From Anaerotruncus sp. MC2020 (GTDB lineage: Bacteria > Bacillota > Clostridia > Oscillospirales > Ruminococcaceae), in NCBI GenBank assembly GCA_000701945.1, contig KL370841.1, positions 20,976 through 84,975 on the forward strand: a stretch of 64,000 bases of DNA, given 5' to 3'. The notes below the pieces were generated by a model. That model searched no databases. It was not told where the DNA came from and saw only the letters and a list, made by a program, of their open reading frames with translations. The position numbers were made by a program, and so were the translations under genes. The stretch's first letter is position 1; every line of letters starts with the position of its first letter. Positions 52,784-62,047 of this stretch are shown here, piece by piece.

Positions 52784-54316
52784 TTATTCAGCCGCTTCTG
52801 TGGAGGCTGTCTCTGTAGTCTCCTCAGCGGTCGTCTCCTCCGCGGAGGTCGTCACCTCTGCCTCGGAGCCGTCATAGTCGGACATATGCCAGCGTATCGG
52901 CGAGCCGTCGTACTCCTCGACCGTCATGGATTCGATGATGACGTTCTGAAGGGGCTTGTCGCTGCCGTCGGTCTCGACCTGCTGCACCTTGAAGATGACG
53001 TCGAGTCCGTCGTATACCTGACCGAATACGGTATAGCCTCCGTCGAGCCACGGTGCGCCGCCGTATGTGGAGTAAGCGTTTGCGGCTGATTCTGTACAGC
53101 TGTACTGCTGTGCGATAGTATCGGCGTCATGTACCGTACCTGTTACCACGTAGAACTGACTGCCGTCGGAAGCAGTGCCGCCTGAATTTGCATAGGCAAG
53201 AGCGCCTGCCGTATGGATAAGATTGAAGTATTTACCGCCGTCGAACTTCTCGCCCCATATGGACTCTCCGCCCGTACCTGTGCCGAGCGGGTCGCCGCCC
53301 TGAATCATGAAGTCCTTGATGACACGGTGGAAGGTGAGACCGTCATAGTAGCCTTCCTTCGCATGGGTAACGAAGTTCTCAACAGCTTCGGGGAGGTACT
53401 CGGGGAAGAGCTTGAACTTGACCTCGCCGTAGTCCTTTATCTTCATGCTGACTACCGTCTCGCCCTGCTCGGGAGCGGTGAAATTCGCTATCTCCTTCTT
53501 TGCCGGGTCGTCGTAGTCATAATCCTTGAGGTACCATCTTACGGGCTCGCCGTTGTACTCGGTGACCTTCACGGAATCAATGATGACACTGCTTCCGAGA
53601 GGCTTATCGTTTGAATCGGTAGCCACATACTGTATATTGAACAGCACGTCAAGTCCGTCAATGACCTGACCGAATACCGTATAATTGCCGTCGAGGAATG
53701 GAACTCCGCCGACCTCCTTGTATATTGCCTTCTGCTTTTCCGAGAACGAATAGCCGTTCTGCTCATAGTAGGAGAGGAGGTCGTCTCCGATATCGAGGCT
53801 GCCCGTCACGATGTAGAACTGGCTTCCTGCGCCGCCTGTGGGACTTGCTCCCTCGGGCTGCTGAGCGTGAGCATATGCGAGCGCGCCGGGCACGTGTGCG
53901 AGGTGGGCATCGCTGCCGCCGTCAAATGTGCCGCCCCATGTGGACTCGCCGCCCATACCTGTTCCGAGCGGGTCGCCGCCCTGTATCATGAAGTCCTTGA
54001 TAACACGGTGGAAGGTGAGACCGTCGTAGTAGCCGCGCTTTGCGAGCTCAACGAAGTTCTCGCACGCCTTGTCAGCGTACTCGGGGAAGAGGCGGAACTT
54101 GATAGTGCCGTAGTCCCTGACGTTCATCTCGATTATGGTATCGCCCTGCTCGGGAGCGGTGAAGTTCATGATATCGACCTCTTCGGGAGCCTTTACCTCG
54201 GTGGCTGACGACGAAGAGCCGCTGTCGCTCACCTCGATATCCTTGCCGCAGCCCGCAAAAGCAGAGCCTGCCATTATACCGCAGAGGACGAGCGCCGCTA
54301 TTTTCCTTTTATCCAT
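52784..54316 (-). CDS. Lipoprotein with two tandem cyclophilin-type peptidyl-prolyl isomerase domains
   Basis: The 510-aa protein has a lipobox (MAGSAFAGC, Cys about residue 23) and two cyclophilin domains (about 55-255 and 275-475). Both keep the active-site block GLTFHRVIKDFMIQGGDPLGTG and the SQFYIVTG / SQFYVVTG strand. Each is followed by the same closing motif (YDYDDPAK / YDGSEAEV). It should help fold exported proteins outside the membrane. A Thr/Glu-rich tail ends it. The duplication is internal and recent enough to be obvious by eye. Confidence 0.93.
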   Translation of the reverse strand: MDKRKIAALVLCGIMAGSAFAGCGKDIEVSDSGSSSSATEVKAPEEVDIMNFTAPEQGDTIIEMNVRDYGTIKFRLFPEYADKACENFVELAKRGYYDGLTFHRVIKDFMIQGGDPLGTGMGGESTWGGTFDGGSDAHLAHVPGALAYAHAQQPEGASPTGGAGSQFYIVTGSLDIGDDLLSYYEQNGYSFSEKQKAIYKEVGGVPFLDGNYTVFGQVIDGLDVLFNIQYVATDSNDKPLGSSVIIDSVKVTEYNGEPVRWYLKDYDYDDPAKKEIANFTAPEQGETVVSMKIKDYGEVKFKLFPEYLPEAVENFVTHAKEGYYDGLTFHRVIKDFMIQGGDPLGTGTGGESIWGEKFDGGKYFNLIHTAGALAYANSGGTASDGSQFYVVTGTVHDADTIAQQYSCTESAANAYSTYGGAPWLDGGYTVFGQVYDGLDVIFKVQQVETDGSDKPLQNVIIESMTVEEYDGSPIRWHMSDYDGSEAEVTTSAEETTAEETTETASTEAAE

Positions 54317-54404
54317 TATTTCACTCCTTATATGAATCGCGTGAAACGTTAAAAATCATAATATACATTTTGCAGACATAATTAGTTTACATCTCAACCT
54401 ATTC

Positions 54405-54433
54405 ATTATACTACATAAAATCTGTTTTGTAAA
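54405..54433 (-). promoter_or_regulatory. Sigma-A promoter for the tandem cyclophilin gene
   Basis: On the minus strand TTTACA (54428-54433), 17-bp spacer, TATAAT (54405-54410). Confidence 0.78.
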
Positions 54434-54502
54434 TAGTTTCACAGGATTTTTTGGCAATTTCAGTCAAAACTCTCGCAAATACAAGCTGTTATAGCGCGAT
54501 GT

Positions 54503-55309
54503 TCACTTAATATCCGCCTCTTTTTCAGCGGAATAGGTATCAATTTTTACCGACTTTATCATGATATCCTCCTTGGGTATCATGTATTTTCCGTTGTTTT
54601 CGGTCTCGAGGGAGGTCAGCGCGTCGATGACCTCGAGCCCCTTGTAGGTCTGCCCTATGACCGTCACCTGCTGAGAGAGGTTCGGCACGCCGCCGAGGTC
54701 GAGGAAAGCCTGTCCGAGAGCCTTGTTGTCGGATGCGTCGAGGAGCTCCTGCTTTGCCGCGTCGTCGAGCTCGACCTCGTCCACGAACATGAAGCAGCTG
54801 CCGTTGTAGAACTGTCCGCCGCCCATGAGCTTGTTCATGAAGGAGCTGTCCTTGGCTGTGTTGACCATGCACACAGCTCCGCGGAAGGTCCACAGGTCCT
54901 GACTGAGCTCGCGCTCCGTCCTCTCGCGGGAGCTGTCAGCCCCGCCCGTGAGCTCGCCGTTTTTCTGCTTGCAGCCCGCGGAGGCGTACACGCCCTCCAT
55001 TGAGTCATAGACGTAGGTATTATCGTACCAGCCGCTCTCCGCGAGCTCGGTGAAGTTCTTCACGGCATTGGGCGAGCGGTCGGGATAGAGCACGATGCGT
55101 ATCTCTCCGAGCGTGGTGTCCACAACGGCGATAGGGTCGCCGTCCTTCGGAGCTTCAAGCTGTACGAGCTGAATGGTATCGGGGTCTATGGTTATATAGC
55201 GGTCGTTCTGCTGCCTTTTTGCCGAAAAATAGAGCAGTACGACGGTCGTTCCGAGCAGTATCACGGAAGTGATGATAGTGAACAGGAACAGGTTGCGGTA
55301 TTTCTTCAT
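54503..55309 (-). CDS. Membrane-anchored cyclophilin-like protein, catalytic residues lost
   Basis: The 268-aa protein has an N-terminal signal anchor (about 8-30) and a cyclophilin-type domain (VDTTLGEIRIVLYPDRSPNAVKNFTELAESGWYDNT...). Where active members have FHRVI and QGGDP, this one has VYDSMEGVYASAG, so the catalytic Arg and the substrate-pocket block are missing. The later FMFVDE and QVTVIGQTYKGLEVID strands keep the fold. It is probably a non-enzymatic binding protein or chaperone. It is next to the intact tandem cyclophilin gene but has its own promoter. Confidence 0.82.
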   Translation of the reverse strand: MKKYRNLFLFTIITSVILLGTTVVLLYFSAKRQQNDRYITIDPDTIQLVQLEAPKDGDPIAVVDTTLGEIRIVLYPDRSPNAVKNFTELAESGWYDNTYVYDSMEGVYASAGCKQKNGELTGGADSSRERTERELSQDLWTFRGAVCMVNTAKDSSFMNKLMGGGQFYNGSCFMFVDEVELDDAAKQELLDASDNKALGQAFLDLGGVPNLSQQVTVIGQTYKGLEVIDALTSLETENNGKYMIPKEDIMIKSVKIDTYSAEKEADIK

Positions 55310-55337
55310 GTCAGCACCTCATTGAATAATTATACAT

Positions 55338-55366
55338 ATTATAACACATATTCTTTGAAATAGCAA
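55338..55366 (-). promoter_or_regulatory. Sigma-A promoter for the degenerate cyclophilin gene
   Basis: On the minus strand TTGCTA (55361-55366), 17-bp spacer, TATAAT (55338-55343). Confidence 0.8.
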
Positions 55367-55462
55367 GGGCTCTCCCCCTTTGAGCCCAACTTCGCAGCCG
55401 CCCGCAAGCTCGCTCAGTCTGTTTTCGGCTGGGAGCAAAGAAAAATCGCGACCGCGAATAAA

Positions 55463-55489
55463 AAAGACCGAAGCATTGCTTCGGTCTTT
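55463..55489. terminator. Bidirectional terminator hairpin
   Basis: AAAGACCGAAGC-ATT-GCTTCGGTCTTT, a 12-bp perfect stem, just downstream of the SipW-like gene on the minus strand. Confidence 0.88.
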
Positions 55490-55495
55490 GGGATA

Positions 55496-56698
55496 TTACA
55501 GCTTGTTCTTCTCGCTCTCTATCATCTTCAGCAGGTCGTCTACCGACATATCCGACGGGTCCTTCGCCCTTGTCTTGGACTCCGTCTTGCTGATGATATC
55601 GGAGATATCGGGCGTGCTGCTCTTTCTCGGAGCTGCCGCGGGACGTGCGGGAGCACTGTATGCGGGAGCGTCGTTCTTCGTCATCTGCTCTACAGCCGAT
55701 GTGGAGAGAACGCCTGTATTGTCGGGAACATTGCCCTTTGTCGGAGCTGCGGACTGTCCCGAGCGCTCTGCCTCAGCGGTCTTTCTGAGCATCTCCTCGC
55801 GGAGAGCGTCAGCTGTGGGAGCGGTAGAGGACTGCGCGCCGAGATTTCTCGCCGCGAACGATGACTCTGCCGAGCCGCCCGCTGTCGGGAACGACATTGT
55901 ATTGGTCAGGCTGCCCTTCTGAGCCTTGAACTGCATGGTGCGCTCTTTTTCCTTCTGGTAGGGAGAGTCGTGGTTGACTTCCTTCTGGCTGAAGTTCTCG
56001 GCGATGGACATCTTCTTGCGCTCGAGATCGGAGGCTGCAAAGCTGTCGGGAGCCGCATCATATGCAGACTCGCCGCCGTTGTGCGCGAACTTCTTTCTCG
56101 GAGGCTCGTTCTCGTCCTGATACTCATAGAAGTCGAACTCCTCGTCGAAATCGTCCTTGCCGTTGATTGTCTTGGCAATTGCCATGATTATGAATACAAC
56201 GAGTATTGCGCCTGCCGCAACGAGCATGATGAGTATGCCCTTGATGCCCTGAGCGAATCTGATGAACGCGCCGAGCTCGGGGCTCTCGGGGTAGCCTGTG
56301 CATATAGCGACTACCTTTTCCTTTGCGATAGAATCAACGGTATCCTCGTGGATAGCGTCCTTGGTGTAGTATCTCTCGTCCGAGCCCTCCTCAGCCTCAA
56401 CGATGTAGTTGATGCTTCTGAGGCAGAGCTTGTCGGGAGTGTCAGCGGGGTAACAGAGCACGATATCGCCCACTGCGAGGCTGACGCCCTTTGCCTCCTT
56501 CGCGAGCAGGGCAGAGCCCGACGAAACGTCGCTGGGCATGGGGTTGTCGTCGCCGACAACGTAGATGTACCTGCCGAAGAGGTTGGGAGTGTTGTTTCTG
56601 GTGAACAGGATATTCACTGTCAGCGAGATTATGACAGACGATATACAGATGATGATGACGAACAGTTTGAGTATGAACAAGCCTTTTTTCTTTTCCAT
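55496..56698 (-). CDS. SipW/S26-like membrane protein without visible catalytic Ser, long cytoplasmic tail
   Basis: The 400-aa protein has a membrane segment (about 10-32), an extracytoplasmic domain (about 35-150), a second membrane segment (about 152-178) and a disordered, charged cytoplasmic tail of about 220 residues. The outer domain has the outline of type I signal peptidases of the SipW kind (YVVGDDNPMPSDVSSGSALL..GVSLAVGDIVLCY), but the Ser of the S-M-x-P motif seems replaced (NPMP). The assignment is tentative. The tail ends in a short helix MSVDDLLKMIESEKNKL that could bind a partner. Confidence 0.6.
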   Translation of the reverse strand: MEKKKGLFILKLFVIIICISSVIISLTVNILFTRNNTPNLFGRYIYVVGDDNPMPSDVSSGSALLAKEAKGVSLAVGDIVLCYPADTPDKLCLRSINYIVEAEEGSDERYYTKDAIHEDTVDSIAKEKVVAICTGYPESPELGAFIRFAQGIKGILIMLVAAGAILVVFIIMAIAKTINGKDDFDEEFDFYEYQDENEPPRKKFAHNGGESAYDAAPDSFAASDLERKKMSIAENFSQKEVNHDSPYQKEKERTMQFKAQKGSLTNTMSFPTAGGSAESSFAARNLGAQSSTAPTADALREEMLRKTAEAERSGQSAAPTKGNVPDNTGVLSTSAVEQMTKNDAPAYSAPARPAAAPRKSSTPDISDIISKTESKTRAKDPSDMSVDDLLKMIESEKNKL

Positions 56699-56778
56699 GG
56701 GGTATCATATCCTCTCTTTTTTATTATCGTTTTTTGTCTCTACACACATTTTTTGTGCGAAAAATGTAAACACAATAT

Positions 56779-56807
56779 ATTATATCACATTATCTGCGGG
56801 ATTTCAA
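56779..56807 (-). promoter_or_regulatory. Sigma-A promoter for the SipW-like gene
   Basis: On the minus strand TTGAAA (56802-56807), 17-bp spacer, TATAAT (56779-56784). The 56808-57030 stretch beyond it is AT-rich with no gene or repeat seen. Confidence 0.72.
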
Positions 56808-57030
56808 ATGTTTTTTGACTTTTTTACAAGTTTTATTTTTTAAATATGTATCCGTGACATGAAGTCAGTTTTTTCATATGCAATGTGCGCAACCCCGAGC
56901 CTTAACACAGCGTTCATATTCTGCATATTGCACAACTGTTTCTGATTTTGTTTTTGCAAAGCGACGATTTTTGCAATGGTTTTTCAGTTATATGTAAATT
57001 GCGTTGATAAATATTTGTTGAATTATACAA

Positions 57031-57059
57031 TTGAAAAAAGGTATAAAAAGTGGTAAAAT
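57031..57059 (+). promoter_or_regulatory. Sigma-A promoter for glgP
   Basis: TTGAAA (57031-57036), 17-bp spacer, TAAAAT (57054-57059), leaving a leader of about 115 bases before the start codon. Confidence 0.65.
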
Positions 57060-57179
57060 ATCATATATACTACTTGTAATCTGCGACGCGGGAATTCAGC
57101 AATTATACGTCACTTGCAAAGGATGAAATGTATACAAGCAGTAATAAAGTCGTGTTTTACGACAGAACGGAGATTTTAT

Positions 57180-59585
57180 ATGGCAAAGAAAGTAAACCCT
57201 CTTGTTGAACAGATAAAGCAGGAGTTTCCCAAGAAGCTCCAGGCACTCTACAGCGTGACGCCCGAGGAGGCTTCCGATAAGCAGGTATATCAGGTGCTTT
57301 CCTCTATCATCGTCGAGATACTCGGCGCAAAGAGACAGAGCTTCATCAACCACACTCACTCTGTCGGCGGAAAGCAGGTATACTATCTCTCAATGGAATT
57401 CCTCATGGGACGCTCGCTCAAGACGAGCCTCTATAACCTCGAGATTGCGGACGAAGTCCGCGCTATGCTCAAGGAGCACACCATCAACCTCGACAAGGTA
57501 TACGAGTATGAGCCCGACGCAGGTCTCGGCAACGGCGGTCTCGGACGTCTCGCCGCGTGCTACCTCGACGGTCTCGCAACTACAGGCTTCCCCGCAATGG
57601 GCTACTCTATCTGCTACGAGTACGGCATCTTCCAGCAGAAGCTCGAGGACGGCTGGCAGACAGAGCTCCCCGACAACTGGCTACCCGGCGGAAGCGTATG
57701 GCTCGTGCCCAAGCCCGAGCTCTCCATTGATATCCACTTTGAGGGCGACTTACAGGAATACTGGGACAACCAGTACCATTATATCTCCCACGTGAACTAC
57801 AATACAGTCGTTGCTACGCCCTATGATATGTATGTATCGGGCTACGGCGGAGAGGGCGTATCCGTGCTCCGTCTGTGGTCGGCAAAGGCTCCGAGCTTCG
57901 ACATGAAGATGTTCAACAAGGGCGACTACGCAAGCGCTCTTGCTCAGAACTCTATCGCAAACGCTATCTCTAAGATACTCTACCCCAACGACAACCACCT
58001 CGAGGGCAAGAGCCTCCGCCTGAGACAGCAGTACTTCCTCTGCGCGGCTTCTATCGGCGACATCGTAAACAACCACATGATGGTATACGGCACGCTCGAG
58101 AACCTCGCTGACAAGGTAGCTATCCACATCAACGACACCCACCCCACACTCGCTATCCCCGAGCTGATGCGCATCCTCCTCGACGACTGCGGCTACGGCT
58201 GGGACCAGGCATGGGACATCGTGACCAAGACCTTCGCCTACACCAACCACACTGTCATGGCAGAGGCGCTCGAGAAGTGGGACGTAAACCTCGTAAAGCA
58301 CATCATTCCGAGAATATTCTCTATCATAGTTGAGATAAACAACCGCTACTGCCAGTCCCTCATGGAGCGCAACGGCGGCGACAGCGCAAAGACGACCCGT
58401 ATGTCCATAATCAAGGACAACATGATACACATGGCAACTCTCTGCGTTGCGGCTTCACACAGCGTAAACGGCGTATCCAAGCTCCACTCGGAGATAATCA
58501 AGGAGTCCGTATTCCACGACGAGTACGAGAACACTCCCGAGAAGTTCAAGAACGTCACAAACGGCATCGCGTACAGACGCTGGCTGTACCAGTCCAATCC
58601 CGCGCTCACGAAGCTCCTCAAGGACACTATCGGTCCCAAGTTCATCAAGGACGCGTCCGAGCTCTCCAAGTTCCGCAATTCGCAGAACGACAAGGACGTC
58701 CTCGAGAAGCTCCTCGCCGTAAAGAAGCAGGCTAAGGACAGCTTCGCGAAGTATGTCAAGAAGGACAGCGGACTCATCCTCAACACCGACAGCATCTTCG
58801 ACGTACAGGTAAAGCGTCTCCACGAGTACAAGAGACAGCACCTCAACGTCATGAATATCCTCGCGGACTACGCGTATCTGCTCAACAATCCCGACGCCCC
58901 CTTCACGCCCAAGACCTACATCTTCGCGGCAAAGGCGGCTCCCGGCTACTACCTCGCAAAGCAGATAATCAAGCTGATATGGGCTATCTCCGAGGAGATA
59001 AGGAAGAACCCGCGCATCTCCGAAAAGCTTCAGGTCGTATTCCTCGAGAACTACTGCGTAACGCTCTCCGAGCGCCTCATGCCTGCCGCTGATATCTCCG
59101 AGCAGATATCCCTCGCGGGTACAGAGGCTTCGGGTACGGGCAACATGAAGCTCATGCTCAACGGCGCTATCACCCTCGGAACCCTCGACGGCGCGAACAT
59201 CGAGATAAAGGAAGCCGCAGGCGACGAGAACATCGTCATCTTCGGCATGACTACTCCCGAGGTCAACGAGCTCAAGGCGCGCGGCTACGACCCGCAGAGC
59301 TACTTCAAGAACGACGGCAGGATAAACGAGGCTATCGAGCGTATGTATCACGGCATCAACGGCTGTACGTTCGTGGACGTAGCAGATTCGCTCCGTCTGC
59401 GCGACCCGTATATGGTGCTCGCTGACTTCGACAGCTACAGAAGAGCACAGGCATATATCACCGAGTGCTACAACGACAAGATGAAGTGGGCTAAGATGTC
59501 ACTCAACAACATCGCAGGAGCGGGTATATTCTCCGCAGACCGCGCTGTTACCGAGTACGCCGACAACATCTGGCACCTCAGATAA
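57180..59585 (+). CDS. glgP: Glycogen/starch phosphorylase
   Basis: The 801-aa GT35 enzyme releases glucose-1-phosphate from the ends of alpha-1,4-glucans. Typical features are SMEFLMGRSL, the EPDAGLGNGGLGRLAACYLD block and the pyridoxal-phosphate Lys in EASGTGNMKLMLNGAITLGT. GGAG precedes ATG 57180; earlier in-frame ATGs have no SD. It is followed by a GH13 gene on the same strand, which fits joint glycogen or maltodextrin breakdown. Confidence 0.96.
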   Translation: MAKKVNPLVEQIKQEFPKKLQALYSVTPEEASDKQVYQVLSSIIVEILGAKRQSFINHTHSVGGKQVYYLSMEFLMGRSLKTSLYNLEIADEVRAMLKEHTINLDKVYEYEPDAGLGNGGLGRLAACYLDGLATTGFPAMGYSICYEYGIFQQKLEDGWQTELPDNWLPGGSVWLVPKPELSIDIHFEGDLQEYWDNQYHYISHVNYNTVVATPYDMYVSGYGGEGVSVLRLWSAKAPSFDMKMFNKGDYASALAQNSIANAISKILYPNDNHLEGKSLRLRQQYFLCAASIGDIVNNHMMVYGTLENLADKVAIHINDTHPTLAIPELMRILLDDCGYGWDQAWDIVTKTFAYTNHTVMAEALEKWDVNLVKHIIPRIFSIIVEINNRYCQSLMERNGGDSAKTTRMSIIKDNMIHMATLCVAASHSVNGVSKLHSEIIKESVFHDEYENTPEKFKNVTNGIAYRRWLYQSNPALTKLLKDTIGPKFIKDASELSKFRNSQNDKDVLEKLLAVKKQAKDSFAKYVKKDSGLILNTDSIFDVQVKRLHEYKRQHLNVMNILADYAYLLNNPDAPFTPKTYIFAAKAAPGYYLAKQIIKLIWAISEEIRKNPRISEKLQVVFLENYCVTLSERLMPAADISEQISLAGTEASGTGNMKLMLNGAITLGTLDGANIEIKEAAGDENIVIFGMTTPEVNELKARGYDPQSYFKNDGRINEAIERMYHGINGCTFVDVADSLRLRDPYMVLADFDSYRRAQAYITECYNDKMKWAKMSLNNIAGAGIFSADRAVTEYADNIWHLR

Positions 59586-59594
59586 GACAGATTT

Positions 59595-59620
59595 TAGGGG
59601 ACACTCCGCAGTGTCCCCTA
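59595..59620 (+). terminator. Terminator of glgP
   Basis: TAGGGGACACT-CCGC-AGTGTCCCCTA, an 11-bp perfect stem 9 bp after the stop codon. Between it and 59757 lie further small palindromes (ATCGCC-TGAC-GGCGAT; GTCCGC-GTCA-GCGGAC) and tandem GGCTAAC repeats; no gene. Confidence 0.8.
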
Positions 59621-59769
59621 TTTCCCACTCAACAATTTGTATAATTTTTTAGCCTTTAGCTTATGGTATCGCCTGACGGCGATATATTCAAATACCGTCC
59701 GCGTCAGCGGACACCACGAGCTAATGGCTAACGGCTAACGGCTAATTGCTTACAAAAGGAGGAGACCCC

Positions 59770-61656
59770 GTGAAACCTGTATACGACACATGGGACCTCG
59801 GCTGCAAGTCGATATTCGGCGCTATAAGGCAGTTCGAGACCTGCCGCTTCTCTATCAGGCTCCACAAGGATATACACCCCGATTTTCCGCCTGTACTGGT
59901 GCTTTTCAGGACAGGCTTCAAGGAGCGCTTCATACATATGAGCCCGACGGGCACCGACGGCGACCTCGTCGTCTACTCCTGCGAGTACGAGGCGCGCTAC
60001 AGTGACGTCCACTACTATTACTTCTCGTATACGAGCGGCGGCATCAGACACTATATCAAGCGCGTCAACTGCCACGAGGGCGCCGAGCAGGACGGCGAGC
60101 TCTTCCAGCTCACGGTCTACGGCAAGGACTACCAGACCCCCGACTTCCTCAAGGGCGGCATCATGTACCAGATATTCCCCGACCGCTTCTGCCGAAGCGG
60201 CAAGCCCAAGAAAAATGTCCCCGAAGGGCGCGTGCTCCGTGAGGACTGGGGAGGCACGCCGTGGTACCGTCCCGACGAGCACGGTCACGTCTGGAACAAC
60301 GACTACTTCGGCGGAGATTTCGCGGGAATACAGTCAAAGCTCCCCTATCTGAAGGAACTCGGCGTGACCTGCATCTACCTCAACCCCATATTTGAGGCTC
60401 ACGAGAACCACCGCTACAACACGGCGGACTACTCCAAGGCTGACCCCCTCCTCGGCACGAATGAGGAGTTCGCGGAGCTGTGCCGCGAGGCGAAAAAGCT
60501 CGGCATTTCCGTCATTCTCGACGGCGTGTTCTCCCACACGGGCGCCGACAGCATCTACTTCAACAAGTACGGCAGATACCCCGAGCCCGGCGCATACCAG
60601 TCGCAGGGAAGCAAATACTACAGCTGGTACAGCTTCATCAGCTACCCCGAGCAGTACGAGGCTTGGTGGGGCATAGACACCCTCCCCAACGTCAACGAGA
60701 ACAACGAGGACTACACCCGCTTCATATGCGGAGACGAGGGCATTCTCCACTACTGGCTCAGCAAGGGCGCGGCGGGCTTCCGCCTCGACGTTGCGGACGA
60801 GCTCCCCGACCAGTTCCTCAATAACCTGCGGCGCTCAGTCAAGAAAATGGGCAAAGAAAAGCTCATCATCGGCGAGGTATGGGAGGACGCCTCCAACAAG
60901 GAGAGCTACGGCGTGAAGCGGCGCTATCTCCTTGGCGACCAGCTCGATTCCGTGATGAACTACCCCTTCCGCGAGGCTATCCTCAGCTACGTCAGGGGCG
61001 GCGACCCGCGCTCGTTCATCTACTCGATAATGACGATACTCGAGCACTACCCCAAGCCCACGATAGATGTACTGATGAACTTCGTATCCACCCACGACAT
61101 AGAACGCGCGATAAACCGTCTCGGCGGCGAATACTGCGACGACAAGAGCAAGGACTGGATGGCGGAGCGCTATCTCACCGACGAGCAGTACCGACATGGC
61201 AAGAACCTCCTGAAATCGGCATTTGCGCTGATGTACTTCCTGCCCGGAGTGCCGTGCGTATACTACGGCGACGAGGCAGGCTTACAGGGCTACAAGGACC
61301 CCTTCAACCGCCGCTGTTACCCGTGGGGGAGCGAGGACCACGAGCTCATTGAATACGTCAAGGAGCTCGGACGCGTGAGGAAGTCCATACCCAATCTCAA
61401 AGCGGGCAGGACGTACTTCGCCCTCAAGGACGGACAGCTCCCCGACGAGCGTGTCATGGCGTTCACACGTCAGGGCAGTCCCATGGACTACATCTTCTTC
61501 ATCAACAGGACGGGCGATACTGTCACGCTGAGCAATATGCGCGAATTCTTCACCTTTTTCACGAATATGGAGCAGTTTTACGGCGATTACAGCGACGGAA
61601 CGCTTGTTATCCCGCCGTACGGCTACAGTATAGTCAAGGCAAAATTCACAGGCTGA
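59770..61656 (+). CDS. GH13 alpha-amylase family enzyme (neopullulanase/cyclomaltodextrinase-like)
   Basis: The 628-aa protein has an N-terminal beta-sandwich domain (about 1-115, CBM34-like) and a GH13 barrel starting GGIMYQIFPDRFCRSG. Catalytic residues are visible: nucleophile Asp in GFRLDVADE, acid/base Glu in IIGEVWED and the transition-state Asp in FVSTHDIER; the calcium-type VILDGVFSHTG region is intact. No signal peptide, so it works on internal glycogen or imported maltodextrin. Start is GTG 59770, 5 bases after GGAGGAG. Confidence 0.93.
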   Translation: MKPVYDTWDLGCKSIFGAIRQFETCRFSIRLHKDIHPDFPPVLVLFRTGFKERFIHMSPTGTDGDLVVYSCEYEARYSDVHYYYFSYTSGGIRHYIKRVNCHEGAEQDGELFQLTVYGKDYQTPDFLKGGIMYQIFPDRFCRSGKPKKNVPEGRVLREDWGGTPWYRPDEHGHVWNNDYFGGDFAGIQSKLPYLKELGVTCIYLNPIFEAHENHRYNTADYSKADPLLGTNEEFAELCREAKKLGISVILDGVFSHTGADSIYFNKYGRYPEPGAYQSQGSKYYSWYSFISYPEQYEAWWGIDTLPNVNENNEDYTRFICGDEGILHYWLSKGAAGFRLDVADELPDQFLNNLRRSVKKMGKEKLIIGEVWEDASNKESYGVKRRYLLGDQLDSVMNYPFREAILSYVRGGDPRSFIYSIMTILEHYPKPTIDVLMNFVSTHDIERAINRLGGEYCDDKSKDWMAERYLTDEQYRHGKNLLKSAFALMYFLPGVPCVYYGDEAGLQGYKDPFNRRCYPWGSEDHELIEYVKELGRVRKSIPNLKAGRTYFALKDGQLPDERVMAFTRQGSPMDYIFFINRTGDTVTLSNMREFFTFFTNMEQFYGDYSDGTLVIPPYGYSIVKAKFTG

Positions 61657-61779
61657 GAAAAATTTGTGAATAATTAAGACTGTTTTAAGATTATTTTAAG
61701 GTTCATTAAGTATATTATAGGTGGATCAAGTGATCCCCCAATTCCCCTTCTATATTTTATTTCTTTTTTCCTATAGCTG

Positions 61780-61845
61780 TACCTGACGGCGGGAAACCGA
61801 TAAGCAAGACGCAAAGGTCTGTTGAGAGCGGCTCTTTGCTTCTTG
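61780..61845 (+). ncRNA. Possible structured RNA element (weak c-di-GMP-I-like wording)
   Basis: The segment contains GGGAAACC followed 10 bases later by GACGCAAAG, wording that recalls class I c-di-GMP riboswitches, and CAAGACGCAAAG (61805-61816) can pair with CTTTGCTTCTTG (61834-61845). The usual P1 hairpin between the two conserved blocks is not found, so the assignment is doubtful. A terminator follows at 61856. Confidence 0.3.
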
Positions 61846-61855
61846 TTTATTCGGC

Positions 61856-61876
61856 GCCGCGGGTGCGGCTTTTTTA
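61856..61876 (+). terminator. Terminator after the possible RNA element
   Basis: GCCGC-GGGT-GCGGC with a T7 tail. Confidence 0.72.
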
Positions 61877-61952
61877 TTTCAAGGGCAGAGCCCTTGGGTA
61901 CGAAGTGCGACCCCGCAAATGATATATCCTGCCTATAACACAAATATTTTTG

Positions 61953-61981
61953 TTGACATCGGACGCACAAAGCTTTATAAT
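61953..61981 (+). promoter_or_regulatory. Consensus sigma-A promoter for the GDPD gene
   Basis: Perfect TTGACA (61953-61958), 17-bp spacer, perfect TATAAT (61976-61981). Confidence 0.88.
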
Positions 61982-62047
61982 TATTTCGTAGGACTATGGC
62001 GGCGTTTGCCGCATCGTAAAATAAAATGGGAATGATCGGATATCATA

